A DNA stretch of 64,000 nt from Sandaracinaceae bacterium. GTDB taxonomy: Bacteria; Myxococcota_A; Polyangia; Polyangiales; Sandaracinaceae. Each line of letters opens with the position of its first letter. Position 1 is the first letter of the stretch. Of this stretch, positions 1-9,895 are shown piece after piece. The position numbers and the translations under genes were made by a program. The notes beneath the pieces are model-generated. The model worked only from the letters and a program-made list of their open reading frames with translations, made no database searches and was not told the DNA's origin. Location: NCBI GenBank assembly GCA_040218145.1, contig JAVJQK010000015.1:1-64000 (forward strand). The letters run 5' to 3'.

Positions 1-61
1 GGCGGTGTGAGGACGAAGGGTGTCAGGTCGACATCCGGGTTGTCTCCGACGGAGGGGCGAG

Positions 62-388
62 ATGCTCCGGATCACCGAAGAAGCGATCGTTTGGCTGCGC
101 TCGATGAAGCCGATCTGGGAACAGGTCGCGAAGCACGACAGGAACCTCGCTCGGCAGATGCGCGACAGCGCGGCGAGCGTGGTGGGCAACCTGGCCGAGG
201 GTGAGAAGCGGGTCGGCGGGCATGAGCGCGAGCGGTTCGGCACGGCCTACGGATCGGCGGGCGAGACTCGCGTGTGGCTGCTGGCGGCTGCTGCGCTCGG
301 GTACGTCACTGACGAGGCGGTCGAAGGGCCCGCGGACTGGGCGGACAAGGCGCGCGCGACGACGTGGAAGCTGATGCATCGCGGGTGA
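62..388 (+). CDS. four-helix-bundle protein, 23S rRNA intervening-sequence (IVS) type
   Basis: This 108-residue protein is predicted to be entirely helical. It carries the SAASVVGNLAEGEKR segment typical of the four-helix-bundle family first found inside 23S rRNA intervening sequences. Most members are free-standing genes and their function is unknown. The ATG at 62 was chosen because GGAGGGG lies 4 nt upstream; an in-frame ATG at 20 would add an unconvincing Arg-rich stretch. The length matches the family. No rRNA gene is adjacent, so it is not part of an intervening sequence here. Confidence 0.85.
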   Translation: MLRITEEAIVWLRSMKPIWEQVAKHDRNLARQMRDSAASVVGNLAEGEKRVGGHERERFGTAYGSAGETRVWLLAAAALGYVTDEAVEGPADWADKARATTWKLMHRG

Positions 389-505
389 GCAAAGCGAGGG
401 CGGCTCCGGCTTCGGTCGGAGTCGCCTTCGCGTTCATCGTCGAGCTCGACGTGGCGGGCGCGCGCCGTTCGGTCCGAGGCCCGTGTCGCGGCGTATTCTG
501 TGGGC

Positions 506-826
506 TTCCGCCGCTGCTTCCCTTCCGCTTCCGCTTCCGCCGCCGCTTCCGCCGCCGCTTCCGCCGCCGCTTCCGCTTCCGCCGCCGCTTCCGCTTCCGC
601 CGCCGCTTCCGCTTCCGCCGCCGCTTCCGCTTCCGCCGCCGCTTCCGCCGCCGCTTCCGCTTCCGCTTCCGCCGCCGCTTCCGCTTCCGTTGCCGGTTCT
701 GCCGCCGCTTCCGTTGCCGGTTCTGCCGCCGGTTCTGCCGCCGGTTCTGCCGCCGGTTCTGCCGCCGGTTCCGCCGCCGGTTCTGCCGCCGGTTCTGCCG
801 CCGCTTCCGCCGCCGCTTCCGCCGCA
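506..826. repeat. simple-sequence tract 1, CTTCCG / CCGCCG hexamers
   Basis: About 320 bp of near-perfect hexanucleotide repeat fills most of the 388-838 gap between two converging genes. The left part is built of CTTCCG and CCGCCG units. From about 690 the unit becomes the 12-mer GCCGGTTCTGCC, repeated several times. The plus strand is pyrimidine-rich. All frames stay open, giving Arg-, Pro- or Ala/Ser-only translations, which I read as a by-product of the repeat. The rest of the gap (389-505) shows nothing clear apart from an isolated TATTCT. Confidence 0.9.
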
Positions 827-837
827 TCGCGGGCCGT

Positions 838-3012
838 TCAGTCCGCTACGGGCGCGGCGTCGATCGGCGGGCGGACGGTATGCTCGGGGGGCGCCGCGAC
901 GTTCGCCGCGACGACGTCGTCTTGCTCGAGCGTGGTGAGGATCTCTGCGACGAGGCCGCGGGTTCGCGAGTAGTCGACCGGGGGGCTCCAGTCGTCGGAG
1001 AAGGCCATCTGGCGCTCGATCAGCTCGCGGCGCTCGCGCATGCGCCGCTCGACGATGGCGCGAAGGTCCGCGGGGGAGCGGATCACCCAGGGGGTGACGA
1101 AGAACAGGAGGTTGCGTCGGACGGTACGCTCCTCGGTGCGGCCGAAGAGCGCGCCGAGGATGGGGATGTCGCTCAGGATCGGCACGCCGCTACGGATCAG
1201 CTCGGTCTGGTCGCGCGTGAGGCCGCCGATCACCACCGTCTGACCGTCGTGCGCGACCAGCTCGGTCTCGGCCACGCTCTGGTTGAAGATGGTCGCGTTC
1301 AGGTTGCCCTCGGCGGAGTCGGCCGCGCGCGAGTCCTCGGCCCGGATCTCGAGGCGGATCTCGCCGTCGTCGTTCACGTGCGGCGTCACCTCCACGATGG
1401 TGCCGGTGTCTCGACGGCCGCCGCTCGTGCTGCTCGAGGTGAAGGCCGACGCGGCGGCCGCCGCGCTCGCGTCGTCGGCGCCGGTCAGGAGCGGGTTGAA
1501 GCCCGGCACGCTCGAGCCCTGGAGCGGGACCGACTGGCCGATGTTGATGCTCGCCTCGCGGTTGTCGAGCACGAGCACGTGCGGGGTCGACAGGATGTCG
1601 GCCTGGGTCGTCCCGGCCAGCGCGTGGATGAGCGCGCCGTACTGCGGGACGGACTCCCCGTTCAGGCTCAGCCCGCTCACGTCGTCGCCCGTCACGCCGA
1701 AGAGGAGCCCGTTGAGGAGGTTCTCGCTCGAGGGCGCCACGCCCGCGTGGAAGAAGCCCATCGCGCTCGTGCCGAAGAGCTGCGCCAGCCCGCCGAGCAG
1801 ATCCACGTGCAGCGCGTTGGAGTGATCGACCGTCAGCTCCATGACCACCATCTCCAGGAAGACCTGCCGCGGGGGCGCGTCGAGCTCGTCGATCAGGTCC
1901 TGCACCGCGCGCTGGTCCGCGGGCGTCGCCGTCACCACGAGCGCGTTCAGGTCGGCGTGCGCTTCCACGCGCACGCGACCCTGTAGCCCGAGCGACTGAC
2001 CCTGCGCCTGGCCCGGTTGCGACTCCGAGAGCCCGAGCAGGCTCTGCAGGGTCGTGGCGACGTTCGCCGAGTCGCCGTGCTGGAGCCGGTGGACGCGGAC
2101 GGTGGCGCGCGCGCCGTCCTCGCGGTCGAGCTCGCGGAGCAAGCCGATCACCCGGCGGTAGCCGTCCTCGGTCGCGACGATGATGAGCGCGTTGGTGCGC
2201 GGCTCGCTCAGCACGCGGTAGACGTCGCGCTGCCCCTCACCGCCGACCGCGGTCGTGCCCGCCTCGGTCTGTGGTGTGGCGCGGGCGGGGCGACGTGGGG
2301 TGGAGGGGCGCGCGCTCGGAGTGGGCGTCTCGTCCGCTTCTCCGAGCACCGACATCACCTGCTGCGCGGTCTCCTCCGCGTCCGCGAAGTGCAAGCGCTC
2401 GACCCAGACGTGCGCGTCGCCCCGCGGCACGTCGATCTCTTCGAGGATGCGTCGCATGCGCCCGATGTTCGCGCCGGTGTCGACGAGGATCAGGGTCGCC
2501 GTCGACGCGTGCGTGACGATGCGACCCGAGGGGGAGCGGAAGGTCTCGAGGAGCTGCGCCGCCTCGGCGACCGGCACGTGCGAGACGTGGTGGAGCCAGG
2601 TGAGATAGCGCTCGCCGCCGCCGACCGCGTCGTCGTCGGTCACGAATGGGGTGGGGTCGCGCACGATCTCGTCGTTGTCCTGGACGTAGTAGATCCGGCC
2701 GCGGCGCACGAGCGTGAGCCCGTTCTGCTCGAGGATCGCCTGGAACGCTTCCCACGCCTCTCCCGCGGTGACGTCTCGCTGGCTGGCCACCGTCGCGCGG
2801 ATCTCGCGCGTCGCCCCGGTCACGATGATTCTCCGCCCCGTGAGGCGGATCATCATCTGCACGAGGTCCATCAGATCCCCGTCCTCGAGGTTGAAGCGCA
2901 CGCGCTCTCCCGGGCGCGCGGGGGAGGGCGGCTCCTCCGCCTCCGCGTCTTGCGCCCTGGCGTCGAGCGGGATCGAGAGGGCCAGGAGGAGACCGAGCAG
3001 TCGGAGGCGCAT
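838..3012 (-). CDS. gspD: type II secretion system secretin GspD
   Basis: GspD forms the outer-membrane pore of type II secretion systems. The 724-residue protein starts with a signal peptide (about 1-20, ending ARA). An N0 domain follows (about 36-112), then three repeated N1-N3 modules up to about 380, each ending in an ..LL.ELD-like helix. The secretin domain covers about 385-645, with VPILSDIPILGALF near its end and FFVTPWVI closing the barrel. A Pro/Thr-rich linker interrupts N2. Length and order fit the family. No other gsp gene is in the window, so it is an orphan or its partners lie elsewhere. The C-terminal tail after the secretin domain is about 80 residues and charged. Confidence 0.93.
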   Translation of the reverse strand: MRLRLLGLLLALSIPLDARAQDAEAEEPPSPARPGERVRFNLEDGDLMDLVQMMIRLTGRRIIVTGATREIRATVASQRDVTAGEAWEAFQAILEQNGLTLVRRGRIYYVQDNDEIVRDPTPFVTDDDAVGGGERYLTWLHHVSHVPVAEAAQLLETFRSPSGRIVTHASTATLILVDTGANIGRMRRILEEIDVPRGDAHVWVERLHFADAEETAQQVMSVLGEADETPTPSARPSTPRRPARATPQTEAGTTAVGGEGQRDVYRVLSEPRTNALIIVATEDGYRRVIGLLRELDREDGARATVRVHRLQHGDSANVATTLQSLLGLSESQPGQAQGQSLGLQGRVRVEAHADLNALVVTATPADQRAVQDLIDELDAPPRQVFLEMVVMELTVDHSNALHVDLLGGLAQLFGTSAMGFFHAGVAPSSENLLNGLLFGVTGDDVSGLSLNGESVPQYGALIHALAGTTQADILSTPHVLVLDNREASINIGQSVPLQGSSVPGFNPLLTGADDASAAAAASAFTSSSTSGGRRDTGTIVEVTPHVNDDGEIRLEIRAEDSRAADSAEGNLNATIFNQSVAETELVAHDGQTVVIGGLTRDQTELIRSGVPILSDIPILGALFGRTEERTVRRNLLFFVTPWVIRSPADLRAIVERRMRERRELIERQMAFSDDWSPPVDYSRTRGLVAEILTTLEQDDVVAANVAAPPEHTVRPPIDAAPVAD

Positions 3013-3125
3013 GCTCCGAGCAGCTCAGCAAGCGCTGTGCCTCTCGTCGCTTCAGCCACCTCCAGCCGCGCCGGTGACGCGCTCGGACAAATCGTCGTCT
3101 TCGCGCGCCTCCAGCCGACAGCGAG

Positions 3126-4109
3126 TCAGCCGTCGAGCAGATCTTCGAGGCTGGGCGCGCTGAGGACGCGCCTCGCCCAGGCGTCGAGCTGCGCGATCGA
3201 CGCGCGCTGCAGACGCTCGCGGAGCTCGCCGGACAGCGGACCGAAGCGCTCCTCGAGCTGGAGCGAGAGCGTCTCGACGCGCCCCTCGACGCGCCCCTCG
3301 ACGCGTCCCTCGACGCGCCCCTCTTCCAACCAGATCTGCTGGTATCCCATGACCGCCTCCCTCACCTCGTCCGAGAGCTGGGTCTCGCGCAGCGCGTCGA
3401 GGATCCCGACGCCCTCATCGATGCCCAGAAGATAGCGCAGCAGGTGTGCGAACGCCTCGCTCGGCGCGTCGGCCTCCGCCGCGTTCAGCTCCGCCGCCCA
3501 CGCGTCGAGCAGCCGCGGCTCGAAGCCGACCCGGGCGGCGCGAATGGCCCAGAAGACGACCTTTCCCAGGGGCCGCATGTCGCGCCGCAGGAGCTGCTCT
3601 TCGGGCACGCGGGTGAGGTCGTCCACGATGAGCTCGAGGTTGGGCACGAAGCGGGCCAGGACGCGCCGCGTCGCGTCGTCCCAGCCGAGCATCTGGTGAA
3701 GCCTGCGCGGCGCGGTCCACCCGGTGCGGCCGTGGTGGAGGATCACGGGGACGATCGGCGGCAGCGGCTCGGAGACGCCGCGCTTCCGCTGATCCGCCCG
3801 CACCGAGCGCCAGATGCGGCCCGCGTAGATCAGGACGCGGAGCGGCATGTCGGCGTCCGGCGTCGATTGGTGCTCGAACAGGAAGTAGAGGAGCAGTCGG
3901 CGCTCGCCGATGCGCGCCGAGAACAAGAGATCCGTCCGCGATTCGCCGCGCCGGTCCACGAACGTCCCGGGCTCCCGGCGCAGCGTCGACCAGTCGATGC
4001 GCCGCGCGAGTCGGGGCGGGAGCGCGCCACGCAGGGCGTCGGCCATGTGCTCGGGGGAACCGAAGATCTCTCGGACCAGGCGATCGTGGGGGGAGCTCTC
4101 GTCGGGCAT
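3126..4109 (-). CDS. Rpn / PD-(D/E)XK nuclease-family protein
   Basis: The 327-residue protein belongs to the Rpn (YhgA-like) family, annotated as recombination-promoting nuclease or putative transposase. The nuclease core is visible as ESRTDLLF followed by YFLFEHQS, giving the D...E-x-Q pattern of PD-(D/E)XK enzymes. The opening SPHDRLVREIFGSPE is also typical. Near the C-terminus a VEGR motif is repeated four times, encoded by a 12-bp DNA repeat. The ATG at 4109 is preferred because the family begins close to this point; an upstream in-frame start at 4121 adds only four residues. No terminal inverted repeats suggest a mobile element. Confidence 0.85.
   Translation of the reverse strand: MPDESSPHDRLVREIFGSPEHMADALRGALPPRLARRIDWSTLRREPGTFVDRRGESRTDLLFSARIGERRLLLYFLFEHQSTPDADMPLRVLIYAGRIWRSVRADQRKRGVSEPLPPIVPVILHHGRTGWTAPRRLHQMLGWDDATRRVLARFVPNLELIVDDLTRVPEEQLLRRDMRPLGKVVFWAIRAARVGFEPRLLDAWAAELNAAEADAPSEAFAHLLRYLLGIDEGVGILDALRETQLSDEVREAVMGYQQIWLEEGRVEGRVEGRVEGRVETLSLQLEERFGPLSGELRERLQRASIAQLDAWARRVLSAPSLEDLLDG
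3273..3323. repeat. 12-bp repeat (CTCGACGCGCCC) x4 inside the Rpn gene
   Basis: Four tandem copies of a 12-bp unit, one with a single C-to-T change, encode the repeated VEGR motif of the Rpn-type protein. Because the unit is a multiple of three, copy-number change would alter linker length without breaking the frame. Confidence 0.85.
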
Positions 4110-4319
4110 GTGGCGACGCAAATCAACCGTCGTGCCGGACCCGGCGTATGTGATCTCGCGTAGTTGCGAGCGCGAAACGGCGGGGGTGGCGGGCCGAGGG
4201 CTGGCGGCCGCCGGTCGCGAGGGGGGTCCACGGCCGGCGTGCGCAGCCTCTCAGGTGGTTGGACCAGTCCGTGCTACGGCGAGCGAGGGCGACTCGACCT
4301 ACCCTTGGGATGGAGACAC

Positions 4320-7300
4320 ATGGCAGACGATGATCGCTACCGGCTGAAGCACCCGGTCCGCCTCGTGACGGCGGCGGCGCTCTTCGATGGACACGACGCC
4401 TCCATCAACATCATGCGCCGCATCCTGCAGGCGTCGGGCGCGGAGGTGATCCACCTCGGGCACAACCGCGCGGTGGAAGAGGTCGCGCTGGCCGCGGTCC
4501 AGGAGGACGCGCAGGGCATCGCGCTGACGAGCTACCAGGGCGGGCACGTCGAGTACTTCGAGTACCTCCGCCAGCGCCTGGACGCGCTGGGCGCGCCCCA
4601 CGTCCGCATCTTCGGCGGCGGCGGCGGCGTCATCGTGCAGAAGGAGATCGACCGCCTCCACCAGAACGGCATCGACCGCATCTTCAGCCCCGAGGACGGC
4701 CGCAACATGGGCCTTCAGGGCATGATCGACGTGGTCCTCGAGGGCTGCGACTACGACATCGCGGAGAAGGCGCCGGCCAGCGACGAGGGCTGGCTGCCGC
4801 TCGCGCGCAAGATCTCGCTCGTGGAGCTCGGCAAGGAGCGACCCGAGGGCGAGCCGCCGAAGGTCCCCGTGATCGGCCTGACCGGCACCGGCGGCGCGGG
4901 CAAGAGCTCGCTGACGGATGAGCTGGTCCGGCGCTTCGTCACGGACTTCCCACGGAAGCGCGTCGCGGTGCTCTGCGTCGACCCGACCAAGCGCAAGACG
5001 GGCGGCGCGCTGCTCGGCGACCGCATCCGGATGAACAGCATCAAGCAGGGGCGCGTCTTCATGCGCTCGCTCGCCACGCGTGGCTCGCGCGACGAGGTGG
5101 GCGCCGCGGCCAAGGACGTGATCGCCGCGATGAAGCACGAGGGCTTCGACATCATCTTCGTGGAGACGGCCGGGATCGGGCAGGGCGACAGCTCCGTCAC
5201 CGAGCTGGCCGACCTGAGCCTCTACGTGATGACGGCCGAGTACGGCGCGCCGAGCCAGCTCGAGAAGATCGAGATGCTCGACTACGCGGACTTCATCGCG
5301 ATCAACAAGTTCACGCGGCGCGGCTCGGAAGACGCCTTGCGTGATGTGCGCAAGCAGTTCCAGCGCAATCAGCAGCGCTTCACCGACGATCCCAAGACGC
5401 TCCCCGTCTTCGGCACCAGCGCGGCGCACTTCAACGACAGCGGCGTCAACGCGCTCTACGCGCACCTCGTGAAGGCGGCGAGCGACCGCTTCGAGCTCGG
5501 CTGGAGCTCGCACTACGAGGCGGGCCCGGCGCGGGTCACCGACACCAGCCAGCACGTGATCCCGCCCGGCCGCGAGCGCTACCTCAGCGAGATCAGCGAC
5601 ATGTGTCGCGGCTACCGCCAGTGGACGAGCGAGCAGTGCGCGCTGGCCAGCGACGTCGACGCGCTCGCGCGCACCACGCAGCTCCTCGGCGGCCCCGCCC
5701 ACCCCGGCTTCCTCCCCTACGGCGAGGCGGCGCTCGGGGCCGCGAAGGAGAGCGTCGCGGGGCTCATGGCGGAGCACGACGAGCGCCTCGAGCGCCTCGA
5801 CGCGCGGTGCAGGCAGATCCTCTCCGAGTGGAGCGACTGGGACGCCGCCTACGCCGCGGACCAGTACACCTACCGCGTCCGCACCCGCGACATCACGGTC
5901 GAGAGCTACCGCCACTCGCTGAGCGACACGAAGATCCCGAAGGTCGCGCGCCCGCGCTACGAGGGCGCGGCGGACCGGCTCCGCTGGCGGCTGCTCGAGA
6001 GCGTGCCGGGCGAGTATCCCTATACGGCGGGCACCTTCCCGTTCAAGCGCACGGCCGAGGACCCGACGCGCATGTTCGCGGGTGAGGGGCCGTCGGAGCG
6101 CACCAACGCGCGCTTCCACTACCTCGCGGGCGGTCAGCCAGCGGCGCGCCTCAGCACCGCCTTCGACTCGATCACGCTCTACGGCGAAGACCCGGACTTC
6201 CGCCCCGACATCTACGGCAAGATCGGCGAGAGCGGCGTCAGCGTCTTCACGGTCGAGGAGGCCGAGCGCCTCTACGCGGGCTTCGATCTGTGCGACCCGA
6301 CGACCAGCGTCTCGATGACCATCAACGGGCCCGCGCCGACGGTGCTCGCCTTCTTCTTCAACACCGCCATCCGCCAGCAGTGCCGCCGCTTCCTGAAGGA
6401 GGAGGGCCGGCTCGACATCGACGACAAGATGGTGCTCCAGCCGGACGCCGAGCGCGGCGCCACCTGGGCCGAGACCCGCGCGCTACTGAGCGACGAGGAG
6501 CTCGCGGCGTGCCGGGAGAGGGCGCTGAAGAGCGTCCGCGGCACCGTGCAGGCCGACATCCTCAAGGAGGATCAGGGCCAGAACACGTGCATCTTCAGCA
6601 CCGAGTTCGCGCTGAAGATGATGGGCGACGTGCAGCAGTTCTTCATCGACCACGGGGTCCGGAATTTCTACAGCGTCTCGATCAGCGGCTACCACATCGC
6701 CGAGGCTGGCGCGAACCCGATCCACCAGCTCGCCTACACCCTCGCCAACGGCTTCACGTACGTGGAGTACTACAAGGCGCGTGGCATGGACGTGAACGCC
6801 TTCGCGCCCAACCTGAGCTTCTTCTTCTCGAACGGGATGGACCCGGAGTACAGCGTCATCGGTCGGGTGGCGCGGCGCGTCTGGGCGGTCGCGATGAAGC
6901 GGCTCTACGGGGCGAACGCGCGCAGCCAGATGCTCAAGTATCACATCCAGACGAGTGGCCGATCGCTGCACGCGATGGAGATCGAGTTCAACGACGTCCG
7001 GACCACGCTCCAGGCACTGCTCGCCACCTACGACAACGCGCAGTCCCTCCACACCAACGCGTACGATGAGGCGATCACCACGCCGACCGAGGAGTCGGTG
7101 CGCCGCGCGATGGCGATCCAGCTCATCATCAACAAGGAGTTCGGCCTCGTCTTCTGCGAGAACGCCACGCAGGGAAGCTTCCTCATCGAGGAGCTCACCG
7201 ACCTCGTGGAGGAGGCGGTGCTGTTGGAGTTCGACCGTCTCACCGAGCGCGGCGGCGTGCTCGGCGCCATGGAGCGCCAGTACCAGCGCGGTCAGATCCA

Positions 7301-7643
7301 GGACGACTCGCTGAAGTACGAGCACCAGAAGCACTCCGGCGAGCTGCCGATCATCGGCGTCAACACCTTCCTCCCCAAGCACGCGGCTGAGGCCTCCACC
7401 CCGACCGAGGTCGCGCTCACCCGCGCGAGCAAGGAAGAGAAGGAGCGCTGCATCACCCGGCTCGAGGCCTTCCACGCCGCGCACCGCGCGGACGCGCAGG
7501 AGGCGCTCGCCGAGCTCGAGCGGGCCGCGCTCGCGAACGAGAACCTCTTCGACGCCTTGCTGCACGCCACCGAGCACTGCTCGCTCGGCCAGATCACCCA
7601 GGCCCTCTACCGCGTCGGCGGCGAGTACCGCCGCAACCTGTGA
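4320..7643 (+). CDS. icmF: fused isobutyryl-CoA mutase IcmF
   Basis: IcmF interconverts isobutyryl-CoA and n-butyryl-CoA with adenosylcobalamin. It fuses the mutase to its G-protein chaperone. The 1107-residue product has the expected order. A B12-binding domain comes first (about 1-150) with [11 protein letters not shown] holding the cobalt-ligating His. A MeaB-like GTPase follows, with P-loop [12 protein letters not shown] near residue 186. The TIM-barrel mutase domain fills the second half. Length matches the family. The ATG at 4320 follows GGAGACAC, and TACCCT 14 nt upstream may be its -10 box. The gene stands alone, divergent from the Rpn gene, and no cobalamin riboswitch is visible upstream. 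Confidence 0.95.
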   Translation: MADDDRYRLKHPVRLVTAAALFDGHDASINIMRRILQASGAEVIHLGHNRAVEEVALAAVQEDAQGIALTSYQGGHVEYFEYLRQRLDALGAPHVRIFGGGGGVIVQKEIDRLHQNGIDRIFSPEDGRNMGLQGMIDVVLEGCDYDIAEKAPASDEGWLPLARKISLVELGKERPEGEPPKVPVIGLTGTGGAGKSSLTDELVRRFVTDFPRKRVAVLCVDPTKRKTGGALLGDRIRMNSIKQGRVFMRSLATRGSRDEVGAAAKDVIAAMKHEGFDIIFVETAGIGQGDSSVTELADLSLYVMTAEYGAPSQLEKIEMLDYADFIAINKFTRRGSEDALRDVRKQFQRNQQRFTDDPKTLPVFGTSAAHFNDSGVNALYAHLVKAASDRFELGWSSHYEAGPARVTDTSQHVIPPGRERYLSEISDMCRGYRQWTSEQCALASDVDALARTTQLLGGPAHPGFLPYGEAALGAAKESVAGLMAEHDERLERLDARCRQILSEWSDWDAAYAADQYTYRVRTRDITVESYRHSLSDTKIPKVARPRYEGAADRLRWRLLESVPGEYPYTAGTFPFKRTAEDPTRMFAGEGPSERTNARFHYLAGGQPAARLSTAFDSITLYGEDPDFRPDIYGKIGESGVSVFTVEEAERLYAGFDLCDPTTSVSMTINGPAPTVLAFFFNTAIRQQCRRFLKEEGRLDIDDKMVLQPDAERGATWAETRALLSDEELAACRERALKSVRGTVQADILKEDQGQNTCIFSTEFALKMMGDVQQFFIDHGVRNFYSVSISGYHIAEAGANPIHQLAYTLANGFTYVEYYKARGMDVNAFAPNLSFFFSNGMDPEYSVIGRVARRVWAVAMKRLYGANARSQMLKYHIQTSGRSLHAMEIEFNDVRTTLQALLATYDNAQSLHTNAYDEAITTPTEESVRRAMAIQLIINKEFGLVFCENATQGSFLIEELTDLVEEAVLLEFDRLTERGGVLGAMERQYQRGQIQDDSLKYEHQKHSGELPIIGVNTFLPKHAAEASTPTEVALTRASKEEKERCITRLEAFHAAHRADAQEALAELERAALANENLFDALLHATEHCSLGQITQALYRVGGEYRRNL

Positions 7644-7816
7644 GCTGATCGACCGCGAGCGGGGAAGGTGCCCTTATCGTGGACCGGGACGGACGGCGAG
7701 CACTACGTCTCGGGCTGCTCCGCGCTGGGTGATCGCGCGGCCGCGGCGGTCACCTTCGCGGGGCGTCATCCGCGGGCGCCCCGGGAACTCTCGCCCGCGC
7801 GCGCGGTCGGAGCGGC

Positions 7817-8464
7817 ATGCGAACGATGTCCATCGCGCTGCTCCTGCTCCTCTGTCAGCCCTGCGCGCTGTCGGCGCAGCCGCCGTCGGTGGAGGACGCG
7901 ATGCGGGCGCTGCGCGACGCCCACGGGGCGACGTCGCGTGAGCGCGCGCTCGAGCAGGCGGCCATCCGGATGCTCGACGCGGCGGCCGCGGACCCGCGCC
8001 ACCCGGCGGTGAACATCGGCCTCGCCAACGCCGCCCACGCCTTCGCCGCGGTGGACCGCTGGGAGACGGCCGAGGCGCTCTGGCGGCGCGCCGTCGCGGA
8101 GGGGCTGCCGCAGCTCGCGGAGGGTCCGCCGGACGACCTCGTCCCGATGCTCGAGACGGCGCTCGCGGACGCGCTCGTGCAGCTCGCGCGCCGCGCCGCC
8201 CTGCGAGGCGACTGGGGCGAGGCGGCCGCGCGCTACGGCTCCGTGTGCGACGCGGCGCGCTTCGAGCGATCCCGGGCCGTCGGGATGGACGAGCGGATCC
8301 TGGCCGCGCTCGACGGCGCAGCCGAGGCCTTCGAGCGACGGGGCGACCTGGTCCGAGCGGCGCACTATCTCTCGCGCGCCGCGGACCACCCCCTCGGCCG
8401 CGCGCACGCGACCGAGCGCCGCGCCCATGCGCCCGCGCTCCTCCGTCGCGTCAGCCCCGACTGA
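7817..8464 (+). CDS. exported protein of unknown function, TPR-like
   Basis: The 215-residue product has a clear signal peptide (SIALLLLLCQPCALSAQ) and then Ala-rich helices with the spacing of tetratricopeptide-like repeats (for example AAADPRHPAVNIGLANAAHAF). GGAG lies 4 nt before the ATG at 7817; a second ATG at 7826 is possible. Its end overlaps the end of the converging downstream gene by 14 bp. I do not recognise a specific family, so only an exported scaffold-like role can be suggested. Confidence 0.7.
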   Translation: MRTMSIALLLLLCQPCALSAQPPSVEDAMRALRDAHGATSRERALEQAAIRMLDAAAADPRHPAVNIGLANAAHAFAAVDRWETAEALWRRAVAEGLPQLAEGPPDDLVPMLETALADALVQLARRAALRGDWGEAAARYGSVCDAARFERSRAVGMDERILAALDGAAEAFERRGDLVRAAHYLSRAADHPLGRAHATERRAHAPALLRRVSPD

Positions 8465-9056
8465 CCGAGCGCCGTCGGCCCGCGCGCCCGATCAGCCACC
8501 CGAACGCGCCCAGCATGAGCCAGGGGAGGTTGGGTGCGTGACCCGCGCTCCGGCAGCCACAGCCGGCGCTCTGCGCCGCGGCCGGCGGCTCCTCGGCCTC
8601 GACCGCGGGCTCCGTCGCCGGCTCTGTCGCCGGCTCTGTCGCGGGCTCCGTCGGCTCCCCGATGGGCGGCGGCTCGCCGTCGGGCTCGACGCAGCGTCGC
8701 GCACGATCGCACGTGCTGTCGTTGTTCAGGCAGGTCCCGTCGGGCTCGCAGCCGCGGGGGCGGATGCGCGGGTGCGCCTGCCCCTCGACCTCCTCGAGGC
8801 ACATCCCGATCTCCTCGGGCGCGCAGGTCCGCCCCCCGTCGCAGTCCGCGTCCGACGCGCAGCGCGTGGGCACGCAGACGGGCCACGGCCGCAGCGGTCG
8901 ACCGAGCGGATCGGTCGCGCCCTCTTCGACCTCCGGGAGGATGGCGATGGCGCCGCGTGGGCAGCTCATCTCCTCGAGCGGCGGCGGCGCGACGTCGGCG
9001 CGGGCCGCGAGCGGGGTCAGGAGGACGAGCAGGCCGAGCGTTCGAGCGATTCGCAT
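8451..9056 (-). CDS. secreted protein with MYXO-CTERM-type tail
   Basis: This 201-residue protein has a signal peptide (about 1-20) and then a cysteine-rich region (CASDADCDGGRTC, CLNNDSTCDRARRC). A TEPATEPATEPATEP linker follows, and the tail is GCGCRSAG, a hydrophobic helix and RAGRRRS. That tail layout (Cys motif, helix, Arg cluster) is the MYXO-CTERM anchoring/sorting signal of myxobacteria. The ATG at 9056 starts directly at the signal peptide. Function beyond surface display is unknown. Confidence 0.78.
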   Translation of the reverse strand: MRIARTLGLLVLLTPLAARADVAPPPLEEMSCPRGAIAILPEVEEGATDPLGRPLRPWPVCVPTRCASDADCDGGRTCAPEEIGMCLEEVEGQAHPRIRPRGCEPDGTCLNNDSTCDRARRCVEPDGEPPPIGEPTEPATEPATEPATEPAVEAEEPPAAAQSAGCGCRSAGHAPNLPWLMLGAFGWLIGRAGRRRSVSRG

Positions 9057-9118
9057 GCCCGAGCATCTCATCCCCCGCCCTCGGCCGCGAGCCTGAAGCA
9101 CGGAGCTGCGGGCGCTGC

Positions 9119-9829
9119 CTACACCACGAGGCGCACTTCGCCGAGGAGCCCGTCGCGGCCCCCGACTCGCCCGGGCGTGAGCGCGAGGGTCCGCGCAGGA
9201 TCATCCGAGAAGCAGGTCGGCGGCTGGCAGCTGTCCGCGGGCCCGAGGCGTGGGTCGCCTTCGAAGTAGAGCTGCGTGATCAGCCGACCCGCCCCGCCGG
9301 GCGCGAACACGCGCGCGTGCAGGTGGGCCGGGCGGGGCCCGTCGCTCGTCTCGTACGCGCCCGGCATGATGGTCTCGAACGCGAAGCCGCCGTCGGCCGC
9401 GGTGACCACGCGCCCCCGCAGGCGATGATCGGTCGCGCCCGCGGCGTGGTAGACGCCGTCCGCGTCCGCCTGCCAGATGTCGATCACGTAGCCCGAGAGC
9501 GGCGTGGCGCAGTCGCGCACGTCGATGAGCGAGCCGCGGATCAGCAGGCGCTCGCCCGGCTCGTCCGCGGCCGCGATCACCATCCGGCTCGGAGCGCCGT
9601 CCTCGTAGAACGGGCCGAGCGCGTCCTCGCCCGTCGCTTCGCACGCGCCCGCGTCGGTCCCTCCGTCGCGGCCGGCGTCGCTGCCCCCATCAGCGGCCGC
9701 GTCGATCATGGGCGAGGCGTCGCTCGCGTCCGTCCCGGCGTCGGTCAGCCCGAGGGCCTCTCCGCAGCCGGAGAGCGCCGCGCCCAGGGGGACGGCGCCG
9801 AGCAGGCGTAGAGCGTGGCGTCGTCGCAT
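9119..9829 (-). CDS. intradiol ring-cleavage dioxygenase-like lipoprotein
   Basis: Intradiol dioxygenases open catechol-type rings using Fe(III) bound by two Tyr and two His. This 236-residue protein carries the catalytic core: an IWQADADGVYHA segment with one ligand Tyr, AFETIMPGAYETS with the second, and RPAHLHARV with the two His. The N-terminus RRRHALRLLGAVPLGAALSGC combines a twin-arginine-like start with a lipobox, so it is probably exported folded and lipid-anchored. An Asp/Ala/Gly-rich linker follows the Cys. The start at 9829 has GGAGA 4 nt upstream. Related extracytoplasmic intradiol dioxygenases are common, but their substrates are poorly known. Confidence 0.85.
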   Translation of the reverse strand: MRRRHALRLLGAVPLGAALSGCGEALGLTDAGTDASDASPMIDAAADGGSDAGRDGGTDAGACEATGEDALGPFYEDGAPSRMVIAAADEPGERLLIRGSLIDVRDCATPLSGYVIDIWQADADGVYHAAGATDHRLRGRVVTAADGGFAFETIMPGAYETSDGPRPAHLHARVFAPGGAGRLITQLYFEGDPRLGPADSCQPPTCFSDDPARTLALTPGRVGGRDGLLGEVRLVV

Positions 9830-9895
9830 CGGGTCTCCGGCCATCGCGAGGTGTAGCCTGCTGCTCCTCGATAGTCTCGCTCTCCGGGAGACCCG

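Noticed and set aside
483-973. Pro-, Ala- or Arg-only proteins read from tract 1
   Set aside because: All frames of a CTTCCG/CCGCCG repeat stay open; no start signal or non-repetitive domain supports translation.
364-1986. Long plus-strand open frame opposite gspD
   Set aside because: It is Arg/Gly/Ala-rich, has no domain, and mirrors the minus-strand secretin; a shadow of GC-rich codon use. The same holds for 17683-18993, 53589-55661, 58016-59554 and similar frames.
3126-4109. Transposon carrying the Rpn gene
   Set aside because: No terminal inverted repeats or target duplications were seen around the gene.
4110-4319. Cobalamin riboswitch upstream of icmF
   Set aside because: No B12-box or kissing-loop elements could be recognised in the 210-bp region.
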